Positions 9,377-18,807 are shown, numbered from the stretch's first letter. The stretch is DNA of 64,000 nucleotides from Pseudoteredinibacter isoporae (GCF_011602085.1 NZ_JAAONY010000001.1:1116001-1180000); one strand, 5' to 3'. The notes: a model not told the origin generated them from the letters alone. Numbers and translations are program-made.

Positions 9377-9617
9377 TCTCCTGCCGATTTCAATAAAAGT
9401 TTATACCTTTCGAGCAGAAGTTTGTAAGGGGTATCGGGTAAGCTTATAAAGCTGAATGTAATTGGGGCAGGGACGCGCCATGTGTGAAGATAAAGCTTGC
9501 TACCCGATGGCTTATTTCTCGCGCAAAAATTTAAATAGAATCATCTTCGATGCTTTTTAGCTGCAATGCGCCTGATCTAAGAGAAGAGGGCTGATGAAGT
9601 GTCTCTGGATTATCCCT

Positions 9618-10766
9618 CTATGCGCGACTCTTACAGCGGTGATAGCTGTTCTCGTTGAGCGCAGATGCGAGCAGTGCTTCATCGATCTCGTTGGATGAGA
9701 CGACTTGGTTACGCCCACCCCGCTTGGCTTCATATAAACATGTGTCTGCAAGCTTTAGCCATTTGCTTTCATCAAAGCCTAGCTCCAGCATGGCTACCCC
9801 TGCACTAATCGTGACCGAATTATCAGGTAAAAGATTTAATTTCTCTACATCTACTCTTACGGTTTCAGCCAGCCGCTTCAGTGGACTGGGCTGAAAACCC
9901 TTGGCAAGGAGTAAGAATTCTTCTCCGCCGATACGCATGGCTTTTATGTTTCCGAGTTCTTCGGCTCTATTGAGTACTGAGGCGATGCCAATTAATACAT
10001 TGTCACCTTGTGCGTGCCCATACTCATCGTTAATAGCTTTAAATAAATCGACATCCAACATGACAACGCCATAGGCAGATTCCGGATTATCTAAAAAATC
10101 CGTCATTGCCTGTGTAATTTGTTCAGACATGTAGCGCCGGTTTTTAAGCCCAGTCAGTGAATCGGATTTAGATTGTATGGAAAGGCGGTGTTGAAGGTTG
10201 AGGAGAATCGCCAGGATTCCATAGGAGATTCCCATAAGTACAAGCGCTGCTCCGACAAATTCAAATGCAATACCAAAAATCCCGGTGTTGTTATAGAGTA
10301 AAAAGCCACCGATAGTGATCATGATAAGGTTGTACGGAAGTGAGATGGATTTCTTCACGACGATTGCATGACCCATGATCATAGGAAATAGCCAATAACT
10401 GGATGGCACACCTTGAACATAAATATTGCTTAATAAAATGGCGGAGAGCGTTACGGTGAATATTGCTGGAGGTAAAGGCAGAGGAGTTTTACGAAAGTAC
10501 TGATACAGAGAGTAACCTACCACCAATAAAAAAATCGCATCCAGGACAGTCAGTAGAATTTGCCCTTGATTGTAGTGATACATCGTGCTGGGAATGATCA
10601 CAAGAAAGGCAGCAACTGAAACAAGCAAAATAACTTTTTGCTGAGACTCCGGCAGCTTGTCTGGCGATGACAGTAACGCCCATAGATCAATTTGAAATTC
10701 GAAATTGGTATTATTTTTCTCAGATCCGGATTTTAAGGGTATTGATCGCGACTTTGAATCTGGCAT
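9618..10766 (-). CDS. Membrane-bound diguanylate cyclase (GGDEF)
   Basis: A 382-residue protein with about six membrane segments in residues 40-200 and a C-terminal GGDEF domain (about 205-365). The active-site motif is GGEEF, with the usual DSLTGLKNRR at the start of the domain, DVDLFKAINDEYGHAQGD, and SAGVAML after it. It should make cyclic di-GMP from two GTP. The residues just before GGEEF (NIKAMRI) lack the RxxD inhibitory site, so product inhibition through that site is unlikely. The N-terminal membrane region is not a sensor family I can name. It is monocistronic and faces parE tail to tail. Confidence 0.9.
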   Translation of the reverse strand: MPDSKSRSIPLKSGSEKNNTNFEFQIDLWALLSSPDKLPESQQKVILLVSVAAFLVIIPSTMYHYNQGQILLTVLDAIFLLVVGYSLYQYFRKTPLPLPPAIFTVTLSAILLSNIYVQGVPSSYWLFPMIMGHAIVVKKSISLPYNLIMITIGGFLLYNNTGIFGIAFEFVGAALVLMGISYGILAILLNLQHRLSIQSKSDSLTGLKNRRYMSEQITQAMTDFLDNPESAYGVVMLDVDLFKAINDEYGHAQGDNVLIGIASVLNRAEELGNIKAMRIGGEEFLLLAKGFQPSPLKRLAETVRVDVEKLNLLPDNSVTISAGVAMLELGFDESKWLKLADTCLYEAKRGGRNQVVSSNEIDEALLASALNENSYHRCKSRA

Positions 10767-10963
10767 CTTTCCTTAGTCCAATTTAACACGTTATGCTGTC
10801 CGAAAGACTTATTTACTGCTATATCAACTAATTTTAGACTGTTTTGCCAGAATTTTCTCATGGAGTTTTTGGCATTAGGGCTCAAGTGACGGTATTGCTT
10901 CTGTATGCGACCTGTTTTATTGCTTGATCAATTGATTGGTGATTGTGTGTCAGGCTCTTTGAG

Positions 10964-10985
10964 CGGCAAGTCTGTAAACTTGCCG
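10964..10985. other. Stem-loop in the gap upstream of the diguanylate cyclase
   Basis: CGGCAAGT (10964-10971) and ACTTGCCG (10978-10985) form a perfect 8-bp stem with a 6-nt loop. No T-run follows on either strand. It could be a weak terminator for the small minus-strand gene ending at 11050 or an operator. Nothing else is evident in this 283-bp gap. Confidence 0.35.
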
Positions 10986-11049
10986 GCCTGGTGGGGTTTG
11001 CATTGCTCAGTTTGGGTTAAAAGTGATGAATCTGTCTCAGATAGACAAG

Positions 11050-11244
11050 TTATGGAGTGTCTTTGAGTCCAAACTTCCTCAAGATATCAGCCATCAAGCA
11101 CCAGTTTGTGAAACCCGACTGAAATAAATTAGCACCGACAAAAAACGTAAAAGCGAAAAACCAGGGATTAATGGTGTAGCCAAGTGCAACACTTAGCATA
11201 ATAAACGTGCCTGCGATAATGTGCAGGCTGCGATTTACGGTCAT
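11050..11244 (-). CDS. Small DUF2892 (YgaP-type) membrane protein
   Basis: A 64-residue protein with two hydrophobic helices (LHIIAGTFIMLSVALGY and WFFAFTFFVGANLFQSGF) and the closing CLMADILRKFGL pattern of the DUF2892 inner-membrane family, which is often fused to or next to rhodanese domains. No rhodanese is seen here. The ATG follows GGAGAACATC in the gap of 12 bp after the outer-membrane protein gene, so it is probably the last gene of the four-gene minus-strand unit 15948-11050. Confidence 0.75.
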   Translation of the reverse strand: MTVNRSLHIIAGTFIMLSVALGYTINPWFFAFTFFVGANLFQSGFTNWCLMADILRKFGLKDTP

Positions 11245-11256
11245 GATGTTCTCCTG

Positions 11257-12612
11257 TTAGTAGCTGAAGCGAACTCGAAAATACACACTGCTGGAAGGTT
11301 TGAATTGTCCCCACTGTTGTTGCAGATTGCCGCCGCCAAACTCATTGGCGCCCAGCGTGAAACTCCATTGGTCGTTATGGCGATAGCTGATTTTGGGCTT
11401 GAGATAAAAATCATTTTCGTCGGGTGAGTAGAAGGCAAACAGAGACCAGCTTAATTTCTGCTGCATGCTGAGATAGTTCAATCGCAGAGTCAGATTATGA
11501 TGCCAGCGGTTCGCTATTGGCATATTATCGGCTTGGCTTGCCTTGGCAGCGGCATAGTCCAAAGTGAGCTCGCTGAACCACTGCATGGCGGCGGTAAAGT
11601 CGGGCATTAATTCCCGTTCAAATCCCACCAATATTTTCAATTGGCTATTGGGGACCCAAGGGTTTGTGCCAGATTGATCGTCTCGCGATTGCCAGTAGGC
11701 AATTTCAGTATTGGCAATGCCGCCTGCCACTGGGGCACGAATACTGGCGCCATAAGTGTTGAGTGCTGAAAAGTATTGAAGTCCATTATCGGGATTAAAA
11801 CTACTCGGTTGTGTGTATAAGCCACGATAAAAATAAGCAGCGTACTCAATGCTCTTATGATTTTTGGTCAGGCGCAGCGCCAATTGCCCATTGCTTAGCT
11901 GGCGGCCAGGTTCATCGGCAATTACGCGGGGTGAACTAACGGGTTCAGAAAATTCCGGATGGGCATAAGCAAAGCGCTCGCCGCTGATATAAATGTCAGA
12001 ATGAAATGTCGGTGTCCAAACAATGTCAGCGTTAAAGGCATTGCTATAGTAGCTGAACTTGGCGCTGGTGGAAGGTGACTTGAGGTATTCATCCTCGCGC
12101 CCGGAAAACATAGCCTGCCAGTTTTTAGGAAAGAAATCATTGAGAAACACAAAGTCACCGGTTCCCCAAGTCAGTATCTGTTTGCCCAATCGTAAATTAA
12201 AAGACTCGTTAATAGCCGTATCGATGTATAGTTCTCGCCAATTCAGTTGCAGGGGATTGTCATCAACATCGTCGTAAAGCAACTCCAACTTTGCACTGAG
12301 ATATTGTTCACCCCAGTAGGTAGATGCTGACACTTGATTGCGCCACTCGGTCAGGCTGTTGCCATTCGGACTGGGGCTTGGCTTGCTGAATGCACCCAAA
12401 GCGAATTCGCTGAAACCTCGCCATTCAACAGTGGTTTTCTCGCCGCTCCAATCGGTGTCTTGCCAGCTGTCTTCCCACAGTTGGTTTTCTTCGCTGGACG
12501 TTTCGGGCAGTTGTGCTTGCACAGGGTTGCCCACTAGACAGAAGGCCAGACAGACTCCGATCGCGAATACATAGCTGAAAGGCGATAGAAAACTCACTGA
12601 TTTTGTAACCAT
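11257..12612 (-). CDS. Predicted outer-membrane beta-barrel protein
   Basis: A 451-residue exported protein: signal peptide to about residue 34 (ending NPVQAQ), then many alternating beta strands with aromatic girdles and a final strand ending in phenylalanine-tyrosine (SSVYFRVRFSY), the typical C-terminal signature recognised by the Bam machinery. A motif NLRLGKQILTWGTGD is common in DUF1302-type and alginate-export-like porins. It overlaps the LolA-like gene by 19 bp and follows it and an MMPL transporter, so it may be the outer-membrane part of the same export path. Confidence 0.75.
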   Translation of the reverse strand: MVTKSVSFLSPFSYVFAIGVCLAFCLVGNPVQAQLPETSSEENQLWEDSWQDTDWSGEKTTVEWRGFSEFALGAFSKPSPSPNGNSLTEWRNQVSASTYWGEQYLSAKLELLYDDVDDNPLQLNWRELYIDTAINESFNLRLGKQILTWGTGDFVFLNDFFPKNWQAMFSGREDEYLKSPSTSAKFSYYSNAFNADIVWTPTFHSDIYISGERFAYAHPEFSEPVSSPRVIADEPGRQLSNGQLALRLTKNHKSIEYAAYFYRGLYTQPSSFNPDNGLQYFSALNTYGASIRAPVAGGIANTEIAYWQSRDDQSGTNPWVPNSQLKILVGFERELMPDFTAAMQWFSELTLDYAAAKASQADNMPIANRWHHNLTLRLNYLSMQQKLSWSLFAFYSPDENDFYLKPKISYRHNDQWSFTLGANEFGGGNLQQQWGQFKPSSSVYFRVRFSY

Positions 12613-13400
12613 TTTCTGGGCGGCATGCGAAGGGAGCGTTCGCTGAAAATCGCTTCGGGTATTCCCAGACTGTATTCGATATTTCGCATTTGATTTATGC
12701 TGAAGCTGCCATCACGCAAATTCTCGGCTTTCATTTCAACAATGGTGGGCAGGCCTTGAACAACTGTGGTTTTACGCACAGATAGCCTACGATATTGTTC
12801 TCCGCTTGGGTCATAATACTCGGCTTGAATCGGCAGCAAAGTCTTCTTGTCGATGCTGATATGATAGTAAGCAAACTCAACACCGCTGGTGTCCTTGGGC
12901 GTGGCCTTGAGTGTCCATTGGGCCTCGTTCTGTTGAATGATTTCATAGCTGTCCGCATGAATGTCCCGCCCAGAAATATCCTCATAGAAAAACGTTGAGC
13001 CCACAAAGCTCGTGCGTTTGTCCCCTGCTGCAATTCGTTTTAGTAAATCCAGGCCGGGGAGATATAGCCAGCGATCGTCGTCCCTGCCAGGGTGTTTATT
13101 GACGAGAAAGCTGGTGCGTGCGACATCACTGGGTCGAGAGAACACCAAAAGAAATTGCTGGTCTCCTCCTTTTTCCACATTGCGGCGCAAAATTGAAAAC
13201 TGACGCATTTGCTTTCGCCCCTGTTTGTCGACAATCAACATGCGTGCCTGGGCGCGACCATCGTCACCGGCATAAACCGTGGCGAGGTTTGAACGTTGAA
13301 TGATGTCCATAGCATCGCTGGTGCCCGAGCTTTCTGAAAACGTGAATGGCACACTGAATAGCAACAGAGTGCCAAAGAAACGATTGATCCAGTTAATCAT
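12594..13400 (-). CDS. LolA-like outer-membrane lipoprotein-sorting protein
   Basis: A 268-residue periplasmic protein with a signal peptide (residues 1-23, FFGTLLLFSVPFTFSES). The body is the LolA/LolB-like half-barrel of the family annotated 'outer membrane lipoprotein-sorting protein', with DDRWLYLPGLDLLKRI and GSTFFYEDISGRD as landmarks. Members next to MMPL genes are thought to carry lipidic cargo between the membranes. The ATG at 13400 is chosen over an in-frame start at 13448 because it gives an immediate signal peptide and reduces the overlap with the MMPL gene to 8 bp. Confidence 0.8.
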   Translation of the reverse strand: MINWINRFFGTLLLFSVPFTFSESSGTSDAMDIIQRSNLATVYAGDDGRAQARMLIVDKQGRKQMRQFSILRRNVEKGGDQQFLLVFSRPSDVARTSFLVNKHPGRDDDRWLYLPGLDLLKRIAAGDKRTSFVGSTFFYEDISGRDIHADSYEIIQQNEAQWTLKATPKDTSGVEFAYYHISIDKKTLLPIQAEYYDPSGEQYRRLSVRKTTVVQGLPTIVEMKAENLRDGSFSINQMRNIEYSLGIPEAIFSERSLRMPPRKWLQNQ

Positions 13401-15948
13401 GGGAAAACTCTCCGCTGTGCTGCTTGCCTTTCGGGTTGCTCGAAGCAAACAGAGATTTGTTCATTACCGAAATAACACTGGGTAGCAGCAGTAAGCTGCT
13501 GATACAGGAAATCGCCATAATGGATGCCAGAAAGAGACCTACGGTTTGGTAAGGAACGAGTGGTGCCAATAGCAACGGTGTAAAGCCAAAAGCGATCACA
13601 ATGGCATTGCGGCTGATGGCGCGACCGGGCTCCTCAAACATGGCCGTTAAGGTATCTGGCCAATTTCCGTGTTCTTTCATCAGTGCTCGGCAGCGCTCAA
13701 TAAAGTGAATGGCAAAATCGATGCTCATGCCCAGAGTCAGGGCCGATAGCACAGCGACGGGCATATCGTAGTTTTTGCCGCTGAAACCGATCAGGCCGTA
13801 AATCAAACTGATGGTGATGCTGAGTGGCAGCATGGCGATCAGGCCCCAGTTGATGGAACGAAATAGCAACATCATCATCAGGGCTACAATCACAAAAGAT
13901 GACAACAGGCTTTCCAACATGCCACTGACCATTGCATCCTGCCAGGCGACATTGATATAGGTCAGCCCACTCCAGTTCACTTCCAGCCCTTGCGGTGGAG
14001 GGTTATTTTCAAACCATGTGCCCATGGCCTCCAATACGGCGTTCATATCTTGATTGTCGCCGGATTTCAGTTGCAACCAAATCACCGAAGATCGATAGTC
14101 GGGCGTTACAAAATGCCAAATGTCTCCCGGACGGTGAGAGCCCTGGAACGTCAGAATCGCTTGAGCCGTTGCCTGACGGTTTTGCGGAAGTTGATAATGC
14201 TCTGCGCTACCGGAATGCAGTTCCCGATTAACCGTTTTCAGAAGATCAACCAATCCATTGGTTTTACCCACATTGCCAGTTTCCATTAACGCGGCCTGTA
14301 CTTTTTCAAGGTAAGTCAGGTACTCGGCCTGTAGAAACAGGCGTTGGGTATCGCCTGCTTGATCAATTACCAGCGATAGCTCGTCCCACCAGGGCAGATC
14401 CTGGTCGTCGGCAGTCATTTGTTGGTCGATTAAGGCGCTGGCGAGATCATCGTTACGTGCCTGCAAAGTTTTGAACCGGCTCTGGATGTGTTCCGGAGCC
14501 CTGAGCAAAACCGCGTTCAGGGCGGATGTCTCTTCATGGCGTGGTGCTGCGCTGAAACTCAAATAAGCTTCATAGGTGCCTGCAAAATGCTGATTCAGAA
14601 CCCGGTCGGCTTTACGAATAGGGTGTTGGCTTTCAAACCAGTTCATGGGATTGTCGTTAATATTGATGCGACTGATGCCGGCGGCTGAAAACATCAGGCT
14701 TGCGATGGCCATTAGAATAATCAGGTAACGGAAATTCTGGCTGAAGCCTGGTAACAGCCGTAATAGACGAGCCAGAACGCTATTGGGTTTTTCATCGCTA
14801 TGAACTCGTCGGGCCATCGCGGCCAGCGTTTTATCAGACAAGCTCGACATATAAGCGGGCACCAGCGTGATGCTGAGTAAAAACGCAATACCAATGCCGA
14901 GTGCAACAAAGCTGCCGAAGACCTTCACCGGTGGAATGTCAGCGGTGTTGAGTGAAGCGAATCCAACCATAGAGGTGATCGAGGTAAACAGCATGGGCTG
15001 AAACAGGTTTTCCACCACCTTGCGAGCCAACGCTTTTTTATCCATGCCCGGCCGGTAATGATCATTAAACTCCGAGAGGATGTGGACAGAATCCACAACA
15101 GCGATGGGCATCAAAAAAATCGGAATCATTGATGACATGATGTGCACTGGAAAGCCCAGGCCGATCATGCTGCCCATGGTGATAATGACCGTGGCCATCG
15201 CCACAATCATCGGCGCCGTTACCAATGCGAGTGAACGGAAGAAAAACAGCATCAGGGCGAAAATTAGCAAGCCGGCGGCTGGCGCAGAGATGGCCATTTG
15301 CTTGAACATTTCCACACCAAACGTATCTTCGGCAACAGGCAGGCCGGTGATGTGAAATTGTTCATCACCCTCGGGCAGTTGTTTTATGACGGTCAGAAGT
15401 TCCTGATAAATCCGGTAACTTTGATCCTTGGAGACAATGGGAATGTAAAGGGCCGCCGCCTTGCCATCTTCAGATACCAGTGTGTTATTTAGCAGGGGGA
15501 GGCGTTTTACCCATTCTGCAATTTGTTTGGCAGCCTCATCGTTTTTTGGGGGCTTGCGCATCATCCAGTTAAATGCGATCTCGCCATTTTCACCCTGGGT
15601 GATGTTGTCGCTTTGGGAGAGGCTCATTAAATCATCGTCAATAACGCCCTCCATAGCCAGTGCGGCCTCACTGACATGGGCCAGTTTCCAAAGGCTGCGA
15701 GCGTTGAACACCCCTTGTGGATGCTGTTCATTCACGATCCCCAGCACGACCATATCGGACAGACCAAAGCGTTGTTTGATTTCCTCATGGAGCAATCGGG
15801 TGGGGTGCTCATGGGGCAGCATGTTTTCAGGGTCGGTATCGACCGAAATTCTCGGAAACATGGCCAGCGCCAACAGGCATAACAATCCGGTTACCCAGAA
15901 TACGCGTTTGGGGTGATCGAAAGACCACTGCATCAGGCGGTGTTTCAT
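13393..15948 (-). CDS. MMPL-family RND transporter
   Basis: An 851-residue inner-membrane protein with the two-fold RND/MMPL plan: one membrane helix near the N-terminus (VFWVTGLLCLLALAMF), a large periplasmic loop, five to six helices (about 215-380), a second loop and a second helix bundle (about 670-840). Landmarks are PIAVVDSVHIL in the first half and GMSIDFAIHFIERC in the second, which contain the acidic residues expected for proton coupling. MMPL proteins move lipids, hopanoids or hydrophobic polymers out of the inner membrane. The genes for a LolA-like carrier and an outer-membrane barrel follow directly. Confidence 0.88.
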   Translation of the reverse strand: MKHRLMQWSFDHPKRVFWVTGLLCLLALAMFPRISVDTDPENMLPHEHPTRLLHEEIKQRFGLSDMVVLGIVNEQHPQGVFNARSLWKLAHVSEAALAMEGVIDDDLMSLSQSDNITQGENGEIAFNWMMRKPPKNDEAAKQIAEWVKRLPLLNNTLVSEDGKAAALYIPIVSKDQSYRIYQELLTVIKQLPEGDEQFHITGLPVAEDTFGVEMFKQMAISAPAAGLLIFALMLFFFRSLALVTAPMIVAMATVIITMGSMIGLGFPVHIMSSMIPIFLMPIAVVDSVHILSEFNDHYRPGMDKKALARKVVENLFQPMLFTSITSMVGFASLNTADIPPVKVFGSFVALGIGIAFLLSITLVPAYMSSLSDKTLAAMARRVHSDEKPNSVLARLLRLLPGFSQNFRYLIILMAIASLMFSAAGISRININDNPMNWFESQHPIRKADRVLNQHFAGTYEAYLSFSAAPRHEETSALNAVLLRAPEHIQSRFKTLQARNDDLASALIDQQMTADDQDLPWWDELSLVIDQAGDTQRLFLQAEYLTYLEKVQAALMETGNVGKTNGLVDLLKTVNRELHSGSAEHYQLPQNRQATAQAILTFQGSHRPGDIWHFVTPDYRSSVIWLQLKSGDNQDMNAVLEAMGTWFENNPPPQGLEVNWSGLTYINVAWQDAMVSGMLESLLSSFVIVALMMMLLFRSINWGLIAMLPLSITISLIYGLIGFSGKNYDMPVAVLSALTLGMSIDFAIHFIERCRALMKEHGNWPDTLTAMFEEPGRAISRNAIVIAFGFTPLLLAPLVPYQTVGLFLASIMAISCISSLLLLPSVISVMNKSLFASSNPKGKQHSGEFSHD

Positions 15949-15975
15949 AGTATTACCAATTCAATGTTTATCTAA

Positions 15976-15991
15976 ATTAGTATTATCTAAT
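15976..15991. promoter_or_regulatory. Inverted repeat in the MMPL / M24 divergent promoter region
   Basis: ATTAG-TATTAT-CTAAT is an inverted repeat with 5-bp arms, 27 bp upstream of the MMPL start in an AT-rich stretch. It may be an operator or part of the minus-strand promoter; the role is inferred only from position. Confidence 0.35.
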
Positions 15992-15999
15992 GTATTGGA

Positions 16000-16023
16000 T
16001 TTGTAAAGTGCTGGATTTACAAA
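16000..16023. promoter_or_regulatory. 24-bp palindrome (candidate operator)
   Basis: TTTGTAAA (16000-16007) and TTTACAAA (16016-16023) form a perfect 8-bp inverted repeat around GTGCTGGA. The same stretch can also be read as a 16-bp tandem repeat beginning TGGATTT. It lies between the divergent MMPL and M24 genes and is a good candidate for a dimeric repressor site. Confidence 0.5.
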
Positions 16024-16195
16024 GTAGTGGGATTCAGGTGCCAGATAACTGGAGGGTCAAATCCGGGGATTGGCGCGACAAAAGCGATAGAAGCTCGAGA
16101 TTGGCGATTTCGGTTTTGCGGCACAAAAAGTCGATTCTGCGGCAGAGTGCCAAGCGATTCGCTCGGCTACCATGGAGGAAACTTCCACGGAGAAT

Positions 16196-17362
16196 ATGAC
16201 CATGAGCCCAGCTGCGCACAGCCAACACCCGGACAACAAAGAGGTTCAGGCTCGCATTACCAAGCTTCAACAACAACTGCTGAGGCAGGAATTGGACTTC
16301 TACTTATGCCATGAGCCCGCCAATATTTTTTACTTATCCAATTTCGCCAACTTTGTGCATGAAAGGCCTTTTTTACTATTGATTCCTTCAGCGGGGCAGC
16401 CCATTTTTATCGCGCCCAAGTTAGAGTTGGAACATGTGAAATCCCGGGTGGTGATCGACCTGGAGTATGCCGAGTATCTCGAATTTCCAGCCACTATAGG
16501 TAATAACTGGTACGACCGTTTGGCGGATCATGTTCAGGAACATCACCGGATTGGGGTTGAGAGTCAGTGTCCGTTGTCGGTATATCGGGCGTTAGCGGGC
16601 ACAGCGATACAAAGCGATATGGTTGAGGAGTTGAGAGCGATCAAATCGGAGTTTGAAATCCAGCGCATTCAATATTGCTGTGATCTGTTAACGCTTGGGC
16701 ATCAAACTTTGTTGGATATGGCCTATCCAGGCCAGCTTCCGCTGTTGATTCACAAGGAGGTCTCATCGCAATTAATGCAAAAACTGCTGTTGGAAAACCC
16801 CGCCGCGAATCTCATTAACAGTAAGTTCAATGCGGTGACGCAAGTTGGGGCTATGTCAGGTGATCCTCATAATTTTCGAGAGGTGTTTGCCAGTCTGAAC
16901 GAAGGTGGCCCAAACGTCACCATAGTTCAAGGGTTGGCGAATGGCTACGGTGCTGAACTGGAGCGCACTTTTTTCATTGACCGGATTCCCGAGGCCGCCC
17001 AAAAACCCTTTGAGGCGATGTTGGAGGCCAGAAGACTGGCTTATGATCTGCTCAAGCCGGGTCAATGCATGGCGGATATTGATCATCAAGTGAATCAGCG
17101 TTTAAGGGCGCTGGGCTATGGTGACAATCTGTTGCACCGAACAGGCCACAGCTTTGGCGTCACTGATCATGAAGGTCCTTTCCTGGCAGAAGGTTATGAA
17201 AAAGAGATCAAGGCCAATATGGTATTCAGTATCGAGCCGGGCATTTATATTCCAGGTGTCGGAGGCTTTCGTTTTTCAGATACGGTGCTGATCACCAAAG
17301 ATGGTTTTCGTAAAATGACAAGCGCGCCTGAGAGTCTGGAGCAGCTCATTGTTAAAGGATAG
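16196..17362 (+). CDS. M24-family (Xaa-Pro peptidase / creatinase fold) protein
   Basis: A 388-residue pita-bread-fold protein with an N-terminal creatinase-type domain (to about 150) and a C-terminal M24 domain. HRTGHSFGVTDHEGPF and SIEPGIYIPGVGGFRFSDTVL carry the expected histidine and glutamate ligands. The usual two-aspartate motif is altered: the stretch VQGLANGYGAELERTFF has Val and Glu where the family normally has Asp and Asp. It may bind metal differently or be a non-peptidase. The ATG at 16196 follows GGAG by 5 bp and is preferred over the ATG at 16172. Confidence 0.78.
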   Translation: MTMSPAAHSQHPDNKEVQARITKLQQQLLRQELDFYLCHEPANIFYLSNFANFVHERPFLLLIPSAGQPIFIAPKLELEHVKSRVVIDLEYAEYLEFPATIGNNWYDRLADHVQEHHRIGVESQCPLSVYRALAGTAIQSDMVEELRAIKSEFEIQRIQYCCDLLTLGHQTLLDMAYPGQLPLLIHKEVSSQLMQKLLLENPAANLINSKFNAVTQVGAMSGDPHNFREVFASLNEGGPNVTIVQGLANGYGAELERTFFIDRIPEAAQKPFEAMLEARRLAYDLLKPGQCMADIDHQVNQRLRALGYGDNLLHRTGHSFGVTDHEGPFLAEGYEKEIKANMVFSIEPGIYIPGVGGFRFSDTVLITKDGFRKMTSAPESLEQLIVKG

Positions 17363-17366
17363 GCGG

Positions 17367-17735
17367 GTGGCCGGGCTTAGCCTTTGGTATCTGCTTGCCC
17401 TCGTTTACAACCTCTCTGCTTATTTTAAGATCCAGAACGGGGAGGCGTTCCTGGCAAGCAGTGATCCTGTGAGAGGAACGCTGTTCATTTCTCTATTTAT
17501 GACCGTGCTTGGCTTAAAGGAGGGCTTCCCCGGTATTTTCAAGTTTGTATTTCCCATCGGCCTTTCTGTATTGGCCTATGGTGGCTTTGTTAATCATATC
17601 GTTTACTGGTTAAGGCACGGCGGTGCTAGCGAAGGCACTGGGCATATTTTGTTGTGTGCGTTGAGTCTTAATGGTTTTGCGGTCGTCTGTGGAGTGTCGT
17701 TGTGGTGGCGAGAACTCAGGGGCGATCGTCCCTAG
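17367..17735 (+). CDS. Small multi-pass membrane protein of unknown function
   Basis: About 122 residues, with four hydrophobic segments (SLWYLLALVYNLSAYF, TLFISLFMTVLGL, KFVFPIGLSVLAYGGFVNHIVYW, ILLCALSLNGFAVVCGVSLWW). I do not recognise the family. GTG at 17367 is preferred because AAAGGA lies 7 bp before it; the frame also has a TTG at 17349 inside the M24 gene. It follows the M24 gene by 4 bp, so it is probably its operon partner, and its last 20 bp overlap the convergent AraC gene. Confidence 0.6.
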   Translation: MAGLSLWYLLALVYNLSAYFKIQNGEAFLASSDPVRGTLFISLFMTVLGLKEGFPGIFKFVFPIGLSVLAYGGFVNHIVYWLRHGGASEGTGHILLCALSLNGFAVVCGVSLWWRELRGDRP

Positions 17736-18720
17736 GTGAGTGCCCAAAGTAGCGTTTGTAGGCTCGCCCGAATGCTGATTGATCCTTGTATCCTACGGCA
17801 AGGGCGGTCTCGAGAATATTGCTCTTCCCCGCTGTGATCAGGCAGCGGGCTGATTCCATTCTCTGTTGCAGTAGATAGTCAGAAAAATTCATTCCGACAC
17901 TGGATTTGAAGGTGCTCAATAGGTTACTGCGGCTCAGGCCCGTCTCTCTGGCAAGTCGGTCGATATCGGGTTGAGTCGCCAAATTGTTGTTGATGTTTTG
18001 TAGAATGAAAGCCAGTGCTTTAGCCTTGTGATGACTTATCTGAATACTGTTGTCCAGGCCTTGATGTAAACGGTAAAAATCGTTGAAGGTATGGAACAGC
18101 AATTCGGTTACTTTGGCTTCAAGATAAATGCCTGCCATATGGTGCTCGTAAGGCATGGCCAGGATTTCTTCCAAAACCTCTTTAATCGAGCGACTCAGGT
18201 TAAGGCTAAAAACTCTTTCATCTTTGAGCTGCAAGAGTTCCTGCACCGGTGTGGGAAAGTTTTCAAATTTTGGTTGAAAGCGTTCAATCAGCTTTTCTGA
18301 ATTCAACCAAAGCCCCAGGCCTTTTATCGTTTCACCTGATTTATGGCGTCGTGTCTGCCGGCCTCCGATGTCATAACTGGCGAGATAGGAACGAGGCACT
18401 CCATCGCCCAGCAACGCTTTCTGGTTGAGTTCCATATCGCTGCCGCCGCTGAGTACATACTCCAGACTCAGCATGTTGTCGAGCTGGCTGTGGCTGATAA
18501 AGTCTTTAGTGATGCTGAAGTCGCGAATGCCGATCAGCCCAATGTCGTGATAGGCGTGCAGCCAATATTGCCCTTGAATGCATTGCCTGAATTCCGAATC
18601 ATCGTAGTGATGCACGCCGAAAAGGGCTTCTTCGCCAGTCTGCTGACGGCGGTAGAACGCCATCAGGTCCGGGGCGCCGATTGCCAGGACCGGGCTGCTG
18701 TGGGTATCCGGTAATTCCAT
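17716..18720 (-). CDS. AraC-family transcriptional regulator
   Basis: A 334-residue regulator. The last 100 residues are a double helix-turn-helix AraC domain (IDRLARETGLSRSNLLSTFKSSVGMNFSDYLLQQRMESA, then ILETALAVGYKDQSAFGRAYKRYFGHSPRD). The N-terminal 220 residues are a ligand-binding part without a recognisable family name, similar in layout to PchR-type regulators. It is convergent with the membrane-protein gene and divergent from the chemoreceptor, with a perfect 11-bp palindrome in the shared upstream region. Target genes are unknown. Confidence 0.88.
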   Translation of the reverse strand: MELPDTHSSPVLAIGAPDLMAFYRRQQTGEEALFGVHHYDDSEFRQCIQGQYWLHAYHDIGLIGIRDFSITKDFISHSQLDNMLSLEYVLSGGSDMELNQKALLGDGVPRSYLASYDIGGRQTRRHKSGETIKGLGLWLNSEKLIERFQPKFENFPTPVQELLQLKDERVFSLNLSRSIKEVLEEILAMPYEHHMAGIYLEAKVTELLFHTFNDFYRLHQGLDNSIQISHHKAKALAFILQNINNNLATQPDIDRLARETGLSRSNLLSTFKSSVGMNFSDYLLQQRMESARCLITAGKSNILETALAVGYKDQSAFGRAYKRYFGHSPRDDRP

Positions 18721-18807
18721 TGCGCTAAAGTAGAGAGGCCAGTGAATTCAAGAACAAGAACTATACGTCAGAGTTTTGAATGAATAAACGATCAGGAGCC
18801 TAAAGTC

